Assembly: GCA_965230335.1 (NCBI GenBank)
Contig: CBDDKS010000006.1
Coordinates: 1,550,001 to 1,614,000, forward strand
Direction: 5' to 3'
Source: CBDDKS01 sp965230335
Lineage (GTDB): Bacteria; Pseudomonadota; Gammaproteobacteria; Enterobacterales; Kangiellaceae
Length of the DNA: 64,000 bases
A model generated the notes under the pieces. That model was not told the origin of the DNA. It ran no database searches and was given only the letters and a program-made list of their open reading frames with translations. Position 1 is the stretch's first letter. Each line of letters opens with the position of its first letter. Below, one piece after another: positions 44,866 through 54,270 of the stretch. Position numbers and translations under genes: made by a program.

Positions 44866-47800
44866 TTATGACTTCTTGTCTTTTGCAGATGATTGTTTCT
44901 CACTGGAATGAGTGATGCTGGGTTCAGATAATACCTGTTTAAGCTGTCCCACTTGATGTTCAATCTCACCCATTTTTTCATGTGTTTTTAAATCAATGTT
45001 CAATTTACCATCCATAATTTTAATTAAAGGTAATAAACTGTTTTGCATCGTATCGGTTAATGCTTCCAGTAAGGTTTTAATACCTGGAACCGGTTGATTA
45101 ATGACTTCAACTTTTGGCTGTGGAAAGTCCATTGCTGTGACGAGTTTGTCAAAATGTTTAGATAGTTCTGAGAGCAGTTTTTTTGTCAACGCATCATCCA
45201 AAGTTTGACCCTGTGTTGAGTTTGTCTGTGATGATGACAGGATTTCTTTGAAATGTGCGATATTATTAACCAGTTCATGAAGCTGACGTACTATTTTTTC
45301 ACCGGCTTCCATATTGCTGCCACCAATGGCCTTATTTTTTATAAATTCTTTTTTAATAGCTTCCCAGCGTTGCTTTTCATCGTTACTTAATATATTTCTT
45401 AATTCATTCAGTTTAAGTAGATTTTCTTCGGTACTTTTTGTTAATAATTGTGCTTCGCCCTGATAATGATCACTGATCAATTGTTCAAGCTCATCATCTG
45501 TCATACTTGCAGAAATTTTTTCCGCAATTTTATTCATATTACGATAGGAGCCTTGCAATTTAAAAGGTGGTTCAGTTCGGTAGCGATCGTCCTGTGCACT
45601 GGAAGCAATGTAACATTGATTCACTTTTGAAATAATAGATTGAATACTAAACAATTTATCTAAAATGTTGGTGATTTCTTTAATTTCTGAAAGGCTATAT
45701 TGATGCTCTAATTCATTGGTTGATGTTTGCTGATTTTTTGTCATATCAATGAATCGATAAATGTCATCCATTGATCGTGATACCAGGGGAGCCAATATAG
45801 CATTTGAAGTCAGTGCATTTTCGATATAACTTAAATGGAAGATGTCATCCTGACCACCGAGTATATCGCCCAGGTTATAAATATCTGCACGATTAGCTAG
45901 CATATCAGGTATTTTAAAAACATCACCTGATTCTGTATAAGGATTGCCTGCCATAACCACACAAAACTTTTTGCCTCGCATATCATATGTTTTCGCTTTG
46001 TTCTTCCAGACACCTTCGATTCGTCTTGTACCATCACATAAAGATATGAATTGCTGTAAAAATTCAGGATTGGTATGTTGAATATCATCCAGATAGAGCA
46101 TAACGTTATTGCCCATTTCAAAAGCCAGATTGAGTTTTTCAAGCTCTTGTCTTGCACTGCTGTTATCCGCCTGCTCTGGATCAACCGAAGTCGTATGATG
46201 TCCAATGGCTGGGCAGTTAATACGCATAAAAATAAGTCCCAAGCGACTGGCAATGTACTCCATTAATGTTGTCTTACCATAGCCTGGTGGTGAAATCATA
46301 ATAAGCAACCCCATCAAGTCCGTTCGTTTTTTGTCACCAACAGTTCCTAACTGTTTGGCAAGATTATCACCGATGATAGGTAAGTAAGCCTGATTAATGA
46401 GTTGATTTCTGACAAAAGAAGTTAAAGGCCGAGGAATAAAATCTTTAATACGCAAAGCATTTCTTTGTTCTTGAATCAGATGCTGTCTCATTTTTTGGAA
46501 TTTATGATAGCCAGGCTCTATAAAATGCTTATGGTAAGCAAGGCGTTCCAGATAATCATCCAATTCTATGGTCATGGTTTGTTGTTGAATACGAGGATGT
46601 TGGCCTAATAAATGCTCAATATTCAGTTGAATATCCAATTGTTGCACATCAAAAGCAAGATGTTGTTGTGTGTTCAATAGGGCAATCGCTTCAGGAAGGA
46701 AGCTTTTGTAGGATGTTTTATTATGACTGATAATAAACGCATTCAACCATGCGGATGTCAATAGCCATTGTTTGCCAATATCACCATTGAGTGTTTTTAA
46801 AGCTTTCTGATAATCTTTCCATAAATCCTGAGTTTCCAGATTGAGTTTAAAATCATGTACGATGGAGTCGGCATATTTTGAACTGACAAAATGACCCTGT
46901 TCTTTGCCAAGTTCGACCACCAGATATTCAGAGGCCAGTTGAGATGTGGTTTCTTTAACTGATATATGGTGTTCTGTTGTAAATTCTTCCAGATGCGATG
47001 CGATTTCTTGATTAAGCTCCATAATGGCAGTATTCGAAGAAAATATATTGGAAATTTTCTGTGCATTTCTTGCTCGAATAGGCCAGTTCTTACACATGGG
47101 TTTTTCTTTATGATTTGCCCAAAATACAACCGCAACTGCACGAGCTAAAGCAGGATATTTTAATGCACCAGAAGTATTATAAGCATCAATCAGTTTTTCC
47201 AATAAGAGTGCAGCATCATGATCGTGAATACCTTTTTCATAGCCTTCCTGATATCGACTTACAATGTATTGGGAGATGAGTTGTTTCAGAGCCGATTTAT
47301 CGGATACTGCATCAGTCAGTAATGACCACGTTAAATTCTCTTTATTTTCTAATGCCGATTGAATAATAGAGTAAGATAAATATTCTCCACGATAAATCTC
47401 TTCTGTTTCAGAATATAAAGACAGATGCCAAAAGGGTTTAAGTTCATCAATTTCTGGGTGATTGATTTTTTCAAAAAAATCAGTTCCTGTTAAATGTACA
47501 TAGAGTGCATCTTCACGATGGATGATAGTGACATCCAATTCTTGTGAATTGACAGAAAATTTATGTCGGGGGCCCAGTTTAATCACTTGCCCACCTTCTT
47601 CATAAATATCTGCTTTATCCCTCAGCATTTTTAAAGAAAGTTCTTTACTGGCTTTTAATTTTCCTAATAGCGTTTCTGCTTTTACGGTATCATCATAAGT
47701 TCTGAGTTTGTCACAAAGTTCATTAATTCTTAAAACCAAGGTATCTGAAGAGAAAAAAGTATTCAATTCATCCTGTGTATTCAGTTTTTTTGTTCTTCTT

Positions 47801-50178
47801 TGAATACTTTCTAAAACACGTGTGCCTGTATTAAATAAAGATTGAATTTTCTTTTGCTGTTCATCTAATAGAAATTGTTTATGAGATTCAAATGATTCAA
47901 AGATATCATCTCTTTTGGATAATATTTCAGAAAGGTATTGTTCAGATTCTCCAAACTGGCTTTCTAGTTCGTCTAGCTGTATCAGTAATTTCGAGAGTTC
48001 TTCATCACATCGTTCCGGTGTTTTGCACAGATTCATGGCACTTTGAATACTTTGTTCTAACAAACGGAATCTTGCTGAAAACTGAGCACTGTTTTCCTTG
48101 GTGCGAAAGCTTTCTTGTTGATTAATAAATACGGCTTTTTGTTGGTTAAGTCTGGCATAAAACTCGGAGATAGCATCTACAATGTGTGTCTGTATTGTTG
48201 CGTCTGTGACGGGTAAGCTGGATACGAGTTCTGATAATAAATCCAATCCTTCAGCCAATTGCTCCAGTTTGTTTATAAAGGGTTCGAGTTCTACTAATTT
48301 CTTGCAATGACCTGAGTCTTTAATAATATGTTCCAGTTCATCATGATAATGGACAAAGGCATTATCTTGTGAAAGAAATGCTAATGTTTTTTCATTGAGC
48401 TCTTTTTCTTTTTCTAATAAGGTTTGTTCCAGATCATGCACTTTGTTTAAATTAATATAACGGTATTCCTTAATGGTTAATAAATGTCCACGTTGTTCTT
48501 TGATTTTTTGTAGATGTTCCGCAAATAGTTGAGGAGAGTCCCAGGCGTCTGGTTGCAATTTATCTAATAATTCTTCTTGATCAGTTTCCGCTTCAAGGAG
48601 TTGTTTTTCTGAGTTTTCACGAATATGTTTTACTTTTTCGTACTCATCGATAATAGACTCACAAGTCTGTGATACATCTTTTAAATCAGAAGCAATCGTT
48701 TCCAGTTCTTTGGATTTTAACCAATAGTAATTATCAAAAATTTTTGAGCTGCGTTTTAAAACATCCTGAAAGTGTGTTGAAGAAACATCTTTTTTATCAA
48801 CTAAACGAACAATAGCAAATAGTTCAGAAATGCCACGCACCAATTCAGCATTACCAATTTTTCCATAAAAACTATCACTCTCTGATTGCTGACTGGCATA
48901 CTCTTCTGAATAAAAAGGGGTTTGCCATATTTGTATAGGATGAATACGAGTGGCTTCTTCTTCGGCATAGAAAACAACTAATTTGCCATCTGGATAAATA
49001 CCATAGCCATGACCAAAGATAGGATTTTTCATACTTTGGTTAATTAAATTGTATGCAAATAAAGCAACAACATTGTGTTTAGGTTGGTAAAAGATAAAAA
49101 GTACATCTTCTCCATTGGGTGATTTAATCATTCTTTTAAATTTTAATCCATCATAATCATGATTAAATGTTTTGAACTCACTGGTTGTCAAAAAATAACC
49201 TTCAGGAAATATCAAACCATGATCTTCAGGAAGTTGTATACAGGAATCACCAATAGAATCCAAACGTGTGACGGATTGATCTTTAGTATTAAAAATAAGG
49301 TAACGCCAATGTTCCTCTCTATAAGGTTTTACCTTGATTAAAATTAATGCACCAACCTGACTATAGAAAAATTCGGCATCATCTAATGATTGTGTGGCAT
49401 CATCGACTTCTTCTGTATAAATACCTTCGCCATTATCTGTATTATCTTCTACCTTGATGGTTAAATGGTGATCTAATGTGTCTATAAAAACAGTATCGAG
49501 AATATTAATATGTGGATGACGACCTTCAACGATATTTTTATGGTCACATTCTATCCATTCGAAATCATGTGTGGGAGGTAGTTGAATATCACGTTCACCT
49601 CGGTTATCGATATAATCAATACTACCATCCTGATGAATATTCCAACGAAATACCCGTATATCCGTTAACTTATCACCTATTTGAAATGCTGCCAGTAAGA
49701 GATTATCTTTTCGAACCAACTGGGTTAAATAGGCATTTTTGTAATAAGAGTAGAGTTCTTTAAATTCTACTAAAAAAGTATCATTAACCAGAAAACTATC
49801 TTTTAAGGGTACATTAATCAGTTCAAACTTATTATCTACCGATTTAATATGATACAAAGAAAATACATCATCAATTTTGGTTTCTTTTCTTAAACCTAAG
49901 AAAACGTTATAGCCAAAAAGAATTTGGTTACCGATTTGTACCAGATCTCTTGCTTCACAATTATTATCTGTCCTTAAATTAATTCGAGACAAGATAGTCA
50001 TATCCATATGTTGAAATTCGTTCAGTCTTTCCTGATTTAATTGTTCAATATGGTTATTTAATGTTTTGCCTTGTTGTTGCAATCTTTGAAAGATAACTTC
50101 GTAAGCACCACTTTCCGTTACAGTATCATTGATGCTGGTATTCAGAGTACTGCTTTCTTGCTCTTGATTATCTGTCAC
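44866..50178 (-). CDS. Giant AAA+ ATPase of the 'DNA repair ATPase' (DUF3686) type
   Basis: A 1770-residue cytoplasmic protein. About 60-430 looks β-propeller-like; about 480-850 is coiled coil; the stretch SRYQEGYEKGIHDHDAALLL (near 1010) is a hallmark of the DUF3686 family. A MoxR-like AAA+ domain follows: Walker A SPPGYGKTTL (near 1295), Walker B VMLYLDDIQH (near 1356), sensor 1 VVMAGNPY, arginine finger region MLANRADIYNLGD. The C terminus (about 1500-1770) is helical. GTG start with AGGTGA upstream. Despite the family name, DNA repair has not to my knowledge been shown; AAA+ plus vWA partners suggest a MoxR/vWA-like chaperone. Confidence 0.88.
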   Translation of the reverse strand: MTDNQEQESSTLNTSINDTVTESGAYEVIFQRLQQQGKTLNNHIEQLNQERLNEFQHMDMTILSRINLRTDNNCEARDLVQIGNQILFGYNVFLGLRKETKIDDVFSLYHIKSVDNKFELINVPLKDSFLVNDTFLVEFKELYSYYKNAYLTQLVRKDNLLLAAFQIGDKLTDIRVFRWNIHQDGSIDYIDNRGERDIQLPPTHDFEWIECDHKNIVEGRHPHINILDTVFIDTLDHHLTIKVEDNTDNGEGIYTEEVDDATQSLDDAEFFYSQVGALILIKVKPYREEHWRYLIFNTKDQSVTRLDSIGDSCIQLPEDHGLIFPEGYFLTTSEFKTFNHDYDGLKFKRMIKSPNGEDVLFIFYQPKHNVVALFAYNLINQSMKNPIFGHGYGIYPDGKLVVFYAEEEATRIHPIQIWQTPFYSEEYASQQSESDSFYGKIGNAELVRGISELFAIVRLVDKKDVSSTHFQDVLKRSSKIFDNYYWLKSKELETIASDLKDVSQTCESIIDEYEKVKHIRENSEKQLLEAETDQEELLDKLQPDAWDSPQLFAEHLQKIKEQRGHLLTIKEYRYINLNKVHDLEQTLLEKEKELNEKTLAFLSQDNAFVHYHDELEHIIKDSGHCKKLVELEPFINKLEQLAEGLDLLSELVSSLPVTDATIQTHIVDAISEFYARLNQQKAVFINQQESFRTKENSAQFSARFRLLEQSIQSAMNLCKTPERCDEELSKLLIQLDELESQFGESEQYLSEILSKRDDIFESFESHKQFLLDEQQKKIQSLFNTGTRVLESIQRRTKKLNTQDELNTFFSSDTLVLRINELCDKLRTYDDTVKAETLLGKLKASKELSLKMLRDKADIYEEGGQVIKLGPRHKFSVNSQELDVTIIHREDALYVHLTGTDFFEKINHPEIDELKPFWHLSLYSETEEIYRGEYLSYSIIQSALENKENLTWSLLTDAVSDKSALKQLISQYIVSRYQEGYEKGIHDHDAALLLEKLIDAYNTSGALKYPALARAVAVVFWANHKEKPMCKNWPIRARNAQKISNIFSSNTAIMELNQEIASHLEEFTTEHHISVKETTSQLASEYLVVELGKEQGHFVSSKYADSIVHDFKLNLETQDLWKDYQKALKTLNGDIGKQWLLTSAWLNAFIISHNKTSYKSFLPEAIALLNTQQHLAFDVQQLDIQLNIEHLLGQHPRIQQQTMTIELDDYLERLAYHKHFIEPGYHKFQKMRQHLIQEQRNALRIKDFIPRPLTSFVRNQLINQAYLPIIGDNLAKQLGTVGDKKRTDLMGLLIMISPPGYGKTTLMEYIASRLGLIFMRINCPAIGHHTTSVDPEQADNSSARQELEKLNLAFEMGNNVMLYLDDIQHTNPEFLQQFISLCDGTRRIEGVWKNKAKTYDMRGKKFCVVMAGNPYTESGDVFKIPDMLANRADIYNLGDILGGQDDIFHLSYIENALTSNAILAPLVSRSMDDIYRFIDMTKNQQTSTNELEHQYSLSEIKEITNILDKLFSIQSIISKVNQCYIASSAQDDRYRTEPPFKLQGSYRNMNKIAEKISASMTDDELEQLISDHYQGEAQLLTKSTEENLLKLNELRNILSNDEKQRWEAIKKEFIKNKAIGGSNMEAGEKIVRQLHELVNNIAHFKEILSSSQTNSTQGQTLDDALTKKLLSELSKHFDKLVTAMDFPQPKVEVINQPVPGIKTLLEALTDTMQNSLLPLIKIMDGKLNIDLKTHEKMGEIEHQVGQLKQVLSEPSITHSSEKQSSAKDKKS

Positions 50179-50305
50179 CGGTTCACCTATTGATAAATCA
50201 TTATTTGTTCAAAATAAAAATATATTTACAGTATCATCAGGTGTTCTCAATTCATATGGTTAATAATATGGATATTGAGAACACTGATTCAAAACAGAAT
50301 ATGTA

Positions 50306-52336
50306 TTATTGATGATTTTCTGTATTGGTTTGATGGTCGATTTTTTCTGAGCCATTTCCGCCTAATATTTTTGAAAGAAGGGCAGAAATAATAGGGCTTT
50401 TCTCAAGAAAACCATCAACAGCATTTCCCATTCCTAATCCTTTTGCTAATTTATCAAAATAATCATTTTGACCACCAACAATATCAATATTAGCATTTTC
50501 CAATGCAGAAGCAATGACATTTGCCTGCTCTCCTGCAACAATTTTGCTTGCATCGATATTGGCCAAGGCTTCTTTTAAATGAGCTTCCAATTTAATTTTA
50601 AACTCTTCAAATTCTTTAGCTTCGGGACTCATATTGTTCATGGCAGCAAATTTTTCTACCAACCCTTGTGCCTCTGATTTGGCTTTTTCTAAAATAATTT
50701 GTGCTTCAGCCAATCCTTTTTCTTTATCTGCTTTGGCTTCTGCAATACCTAACTGTTCTGTACCAACGGCTTCTGCTTGTAGTTTTTCTTCCAGGACTTT
50801 TGCTTCAGCCAGTCCTTCTTTTTCAAGTGCAGTTGCTTTTGATTCCTGTACTCTGGCTTCTGATAATCCGACTTCTTCTTTACCTTTTGCTGTCGCATTT
50901 AGTTTTTCCAGCATAATGGTCGCTTCTACTAAACCTTCTTTTTCATCTGCAAGTGCCTTGGCTTCTTTAACTTTTGCTTCGGCTAATCCTGCTGCGGCAA
51001 GTTGTGCCTGTTTACCTTCTGCCAGTTTTTTATCAGATTCTGACTTTTTCGCAGCGGCTTCCAATTCTGCCTGTGCCATCATATTAATTTCTTTAGCTCT
51101 ATGTAATGCAGATTTTTCTTCCGCTTCGGCTCGCTTAATCTGATGAATCATAACTTCTTCAGCTTGTGCTTCGGCATCTAATATTTTAACTTGTTTTGAA
51201 CGATCAGCTTCCGATACTTCTTTGACTTCTTTAATACGTTCTTCTTCTTCGGCAACCTTGCGTTCTACAGCGATACGTTCACTAATAGTGTTGGCAATAA
51301 TTTTACGTTCTTCTTCCAAATCTTTTTCTTTATTAATTTCTTCAATTTCAACATCTCTTTGACGACTGACAGCTTCTAACTGTTGAGCTTTTAATACTTT
51401 TTCTTTTTCTATAACAACGGCTCTTTCTTTATTTTGTCTGGCAACTTCCACTTGCCTTAAACGATTTTCTTCACGAACTTCAACCTGTTCTGCAACAGCA
51501 ATACGTGCTTCTTCAGCTTTTAAATGTTCTTCGGATCGGACTTTTTCAATTTCCGCTTTCTCTCTTGCTTTAACGGTTTCAATTTCTCGTTCTTGCTTGG
51601 CTTCAGCATCAGCTTTTTGACGTTCTAGAGCAAGTAAAGATTCTTTGGTTTCAACATTCTTTTTAGTGATCGCCAGCTCTTCATCTTTTTCCAGACGATT
51701 GGTTTGAATATTTTGTTCTGCAGTCACTTCAGTAATTCTTCGGATACCTTCAGAATCTAAAATATTATTAGGGTCCAGTTGTGACTTCGGTGTTTGCTCC
51801 AAGTAATCAATAGCCACGTCTTCTAAAACATAACCGTTTAGATCATCGCCAATAACATCAACAATTTTTTCTCTAAAAAGAATTCTATTTTCAAATAAAT
51901 CCAAAAACACCATATTCTTACCTACGGTCTTTAATGCTTCAGAAAACTTTGCATTAAATAATTCATTCACCGCGTCTTTATCAGAGGCTCTATCAACCCC
52001 AATGGCTTTGGCCACTTTTAAGACATCGTCCGGTGTTTCATTCACTCTAAGATAGAAAGCAACGGTAATATCGGCTCTTAAATTATCTTTACAAATCAAA
52101 CCATCTTTACCTCGTCTATCAACTTCTAGTGTAATTAACGAAATTTTCATAATTTCCATTTTATGGATAACCGGAATAACAAAGGCACCTGTAAAGCTGA
52201 CCTTGGGTTTATTAGAGGTATTATTAACGATTAATGCATAGCCTTGAGATACTTTTTTATAACATCGAATAATGTATATAATAACAGCGAAAGTAATGAA
52301 TGTTATAAAACCGATGATTAAATAAAGTGGTAACAT
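50306..52336 (-). CDS. yqiK: Flotillin family protein (YqiK-like)
   Basis: A 676-residue membrane scaffold. An N-terminal hydrophobic segment (about 2-24) is followed by an SPFH/PHB domain (about 30-200; VSQGYALIVNNTSNKPKVSFTGAFV) and a very long charged coiled coil (about 210-560). The coiled coil contains tandem repeats of an EKEGLAEAKVLEEKL unit (about 430-560). C-terminal helices follow (QANVIASALENANIDIVGGQ). Flotillins mark membrane microdomains; E. coli YqiK is encoded with YqiJ as here. AAGGA ribosome site eight bases before the ATG. Confidence 0.92.
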   Translation of the reverse strand: MLPLYLIIGFITFITFAVIIYIIRCYKKVSQGYALIVNNTSNKPKVSFTGAFVIPVIHKMEIMKISLITLEVDRRGKDGLICKDNLRADITVAFYLRVNETPDDVLKVAKAIGVDRASDKDAVNELFNAKFSEALKTVGKNMVFLDLFENRILFREKIVDVIGDDLNGYVLEDVAIDYLEQTPKSQLDPNNILDSEGIRRITEVTAEQNIQTNRLEKDEELAITKKNVETKESLLALERQKADAEAKQEREIETVKAREKAEIEKVRSEEHLKAEEARIAVAEQVEVREENRLRQVEVARQNKERAVVIEKEKVLKAQQLEAVSRQRDVEIEEINKEKDLEEERKIIANTISERIAVERKVAEEEERIKEVKEVSEADRSKQVKILDAEAQAEEVMIHQIKRAEAEEKSALHRAKEINMMAQAELEAAAKKSESDKKLAEGKQAQLAAAGLAEAKVKEAKALADEKEGLVEATIMLEKLNATAKGKEEVGLSEARVQESKATALEKEGLAEAKVLEEKLQAEAVGTEQLGIAEAKADKEKGLAEAQIILEKAKSEAQGLVEKFAAMNNMSPEAKEFEEFKIKLEAHLKEALANIDASKIVAGEQANVIASALENANIDIVGGQNDYFDKLAKGLGMGNAVDGFLEKSPIISALLSKILGGNGSEKIDHQTNTENHQ

Positions 52337-52367
52337 AAGGGTTTCCTTTAAGTGAGTTAGTGTGTTG

Positions 52368-53009
52368 TTAATCTAAAATGTTTTTTTCTTGAATGAGATA
52401 AATATTAGTTGATGCATCATAATCATGGATGACAACGATATCGCCTTTACTAAAAGATTGATTGGTGTGCTTTGTTCTTACTTTGACTATCAGTGATGCA
52501 CCATCTATGATACATTCGGCTTCACCAGTTTCTGAGTTAACTTTCAGCGATCGTATTTTACATTCTCGACCAATAAAAGATTTTTGACCTGAATCAGCAT
52601 ACAGTTTTCTAAAGACTTTTCTTAAGGGTTTAATAATTTGTGCTGTAATCGGTAATGAAAATGCAAAGCTACCAATTAAGACACCAGTACCTAAAACCCA
52701 CTCTTTAATAAAACCTGAACTCATCCAGTTTAATAGATAATGCATCAAGCTGAATGATATAATCCAGGAAACAAAAATAATGATTGTTAGTACAATCATT
52801 AACGGAACACCTGTTAATCCACAAGAGACAAGAAAGGTTGCAGCACCTGAAATATCAGCACCCTCTGCTTCAATATCAATATCTATATCAAACAAGTCAA
52901 AATCGAATAGTCCCAGAGTAACTAAAAACCAATAACCGATTAGTATCAATATCATGATCGTGTATACGACTGTTGGGTAATGACTTATTGTTTGTAAAAA
53001 TGATTCCAT
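52368..53009 (-). CDS. yqiJ: OB-fold membrane protein (YqiJ/NfeD-like)
   Basis: A 213-residue protein with three membrane segments (about 13-33, 62-90, 105-130) and a C-terminal NfeD-like OB fold (about 140-210; SFIGRECKIRSLKVNSETGEAECIID split as SFIGRECKIRSLKV and GEAECIIDGASLIVKVRT, GDIVVIHDYD). An acidic loop (FDFDLFDIDIDIEAEGAD) lies between the first two helices. YqiJ/NfeD proteins are flotillin partners; it precedes the flotillin gene by 31 bases with an AAGAGGA start site. Confidence 0.88.
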   Translation of the reverse strand: MESFLQTISHYPTVVYTIMILILIGYWFLVTLGLFDFDLFDIDIDIEAEGADISGAATFLVSCGLTGVPLMIVLTIIIFVSWIISFSLMHYLLNWMSSGFIKEWVLGTGVLIGSFAFSLPITAQIIKPLRKVFRKLYADSGQKSFIGRECKIRSLKVNSETGEAECIIDGASLIVKVRTKHTNQSFSKGDIVVIHDYDASTNIYLIQEKNILD

Positions 53010-53018
53010 TGAATCCTC

Positions 53019-53597
53019 TTAATGGTTATAGTGAATTTTTGAAGTGTTTTTCTTTTGATTGACGTACCAGGCACAAAAAACACCACTTAAAAAACCGAAT
53101 ATATGTGCTTCAAAACTAGTATTATCCTGGAAATTGACTAATGTAAAAAACAGACCACCGTAAATAAATAAAGAGATTAAGGCAATTAATATACCTCGTA
53201 TGGAACGATGAAACCAGCCAAAAGCAATAAGAAATCCCCAGTATCCCATGACTAAACCAGAAGCACCTATGTGTTCTGTGTCTGGGCGTCCAAATAACCA
53301 TACCAAAATACCACCTATAAAAACAATGAAGGAAGTGGCAACAGGTAAATGCTTTGTTGAATAAACCAAGATACCCAAAATAAGTAGGGGTAAGCTGTTG
53401 GATATTAAATGTTGCATGTTGCCGTGTAGGAATGGCATAGTAATAATTCCAGTTAAACCATCGAGTTTACGTGGAATTAGTCCAGTAAGTTCATAGCCAA
53501 ATACAATTTTTGAAATCTGAATTAGCCATAAACAAACAATAAAAGCAATAAACCATTTTAGTTGAATACTATTTTTTTTCATCCTAGTTATTTCCAT
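53019..53597 (-). CDS. Rhomboid family intramembrane serine protease
   Basis: A 192-residue protein with six membrane segments. Catalytic Ser113 lies in HIGASGLVMGYWG and the catalytic His165 in FEAHIFGFLSG. The HGNMQHLISNSLPL motif (loop and helix 2, with conserved His and Asn) is also present, so an active protease is expected. It is the first gene of the flotillin/TelA operon, nine bases before yqiJ. Substrates may include operon neighbours with single membrane anchors (inference). ATG 53582 is an alternative start. Confidence 0.88.
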   Translation of the reverse strand: MEITRMKKNSIQLKWFIAFIVCLWLIQISKIVFGYELTGLIPRKLDGLTGIITMPFLHGNMQHLISNSLPLLILGILVYSTKHLPVATSFIVFIGGILVWLFGRPDTEHIGASGLVMGYWGFLIAFGWFHRSIRGILIALISLFIYGGLFFTLVNFQDNTSFEAHIFGFLSGVFCAWYVNQKKNTSKIHYNH

Positions 53598-53693
53598 AAA
53601 CTAAACAACCTACTTTATACCATATTTCATAAGCATTCGTCCAGAGAGTTGCTTTTCCTTAAATGTTAGATAGAAGAGATAAACAGGCTTTAA

Positions 53694-54065
53694 TTAGGCT
53701 TTTTTAAATAAAGCATTGCTGGGTTTTCTTTTTAGGCCGGCATCTTCGAGTTTTTTAAGATAATCAGTCCAATTTTTTTCGTAATTTTCTCCGAGCTCTT
53801 TTAGTGTACTCCATGTGTATAAACCTGAATCATGACCATCGTCAAAATCAATTTTAACGGCATAATGACCAACAGGTTCAATATTGATAATTTGTACATC
53901 ACTTTTTCCTGAAACCAGTTGCATAGGACCACCATGTTGACGCACTTCAGCGGATGGTGAAAATACACGTAAATATTCAGCAGGTAATTTATAAGAGATA
54001 TTTTCAAAATCAACATTAAGAGTTTTTTGATGCTGGTGGTATTGAATGGTTTTTGGTGCGTTCAT
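53694..54065 (-). CDS. DUF971 domain protein
   Basis: A 123-residue protein of the DUF971 family (NISYKLPAEYLRVFSPSAEVRQH; IINIEPVGHYAVKIDFDDGHDSGLYTWSTLKELG given in two pieces as EPVGHYAVKIDFDD and SGLYTWSTLKELG). The fold occurs in Fe-S-related proteins and in gamma-butyrobetaine hydroxylase N termini, but this short form has no zinc-binding cysteines. Often found near hslVU or ubiquinone genes elsewhere; neither is here. About 100 bases separate it from the rhomboid start, so it may precede the operon on the same transcript. Confidence 0.85.
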   Translation of the reverse strand: MNAPKTIQYHQHQKTLNVDFENISYKLPAEYLRVFSPSAEVRQHGGPMQLVSGKSDVQIINIEPVGHYAVKIDFDDGHDSGLYTWSTLKELGENYEKNWTDYLKKLEDAGLKRKPSNALFKKA

Positions 54066-54118
54066 CGGTCTATTATGTCAGATTATTACCTATCAGGATA
54101 CTTTTTAATAGAGTTTCA

Positions 54119-54149
54119 GATATGATGTTATTTTTAATAACATCATATC
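54119..54149. promoter_or_regulatory. Perfect hairpin between divergent DUF971 and HTH-TPR genes
   Basis: GATATGATGTTATT pairs with its complement over a three-base loop: arms 54119-54132 and 54136-54149. It lies in the divergent promoter region, so an operator is more likely than a terminator. The adjacent HTH protein is the natural candidate binder (inference). Confidence 0.5.
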
Positions 54150-54270
54150 TTTACACAATGAATAACCAGACATTTAGTATTGATTTACTTTTGATCACAA
54201 TAACAAAACTTTCTAAGTAATCTCATCTTTAGTTTATAAAATATCTTGAAGATTAAGAGGACGATATTTT

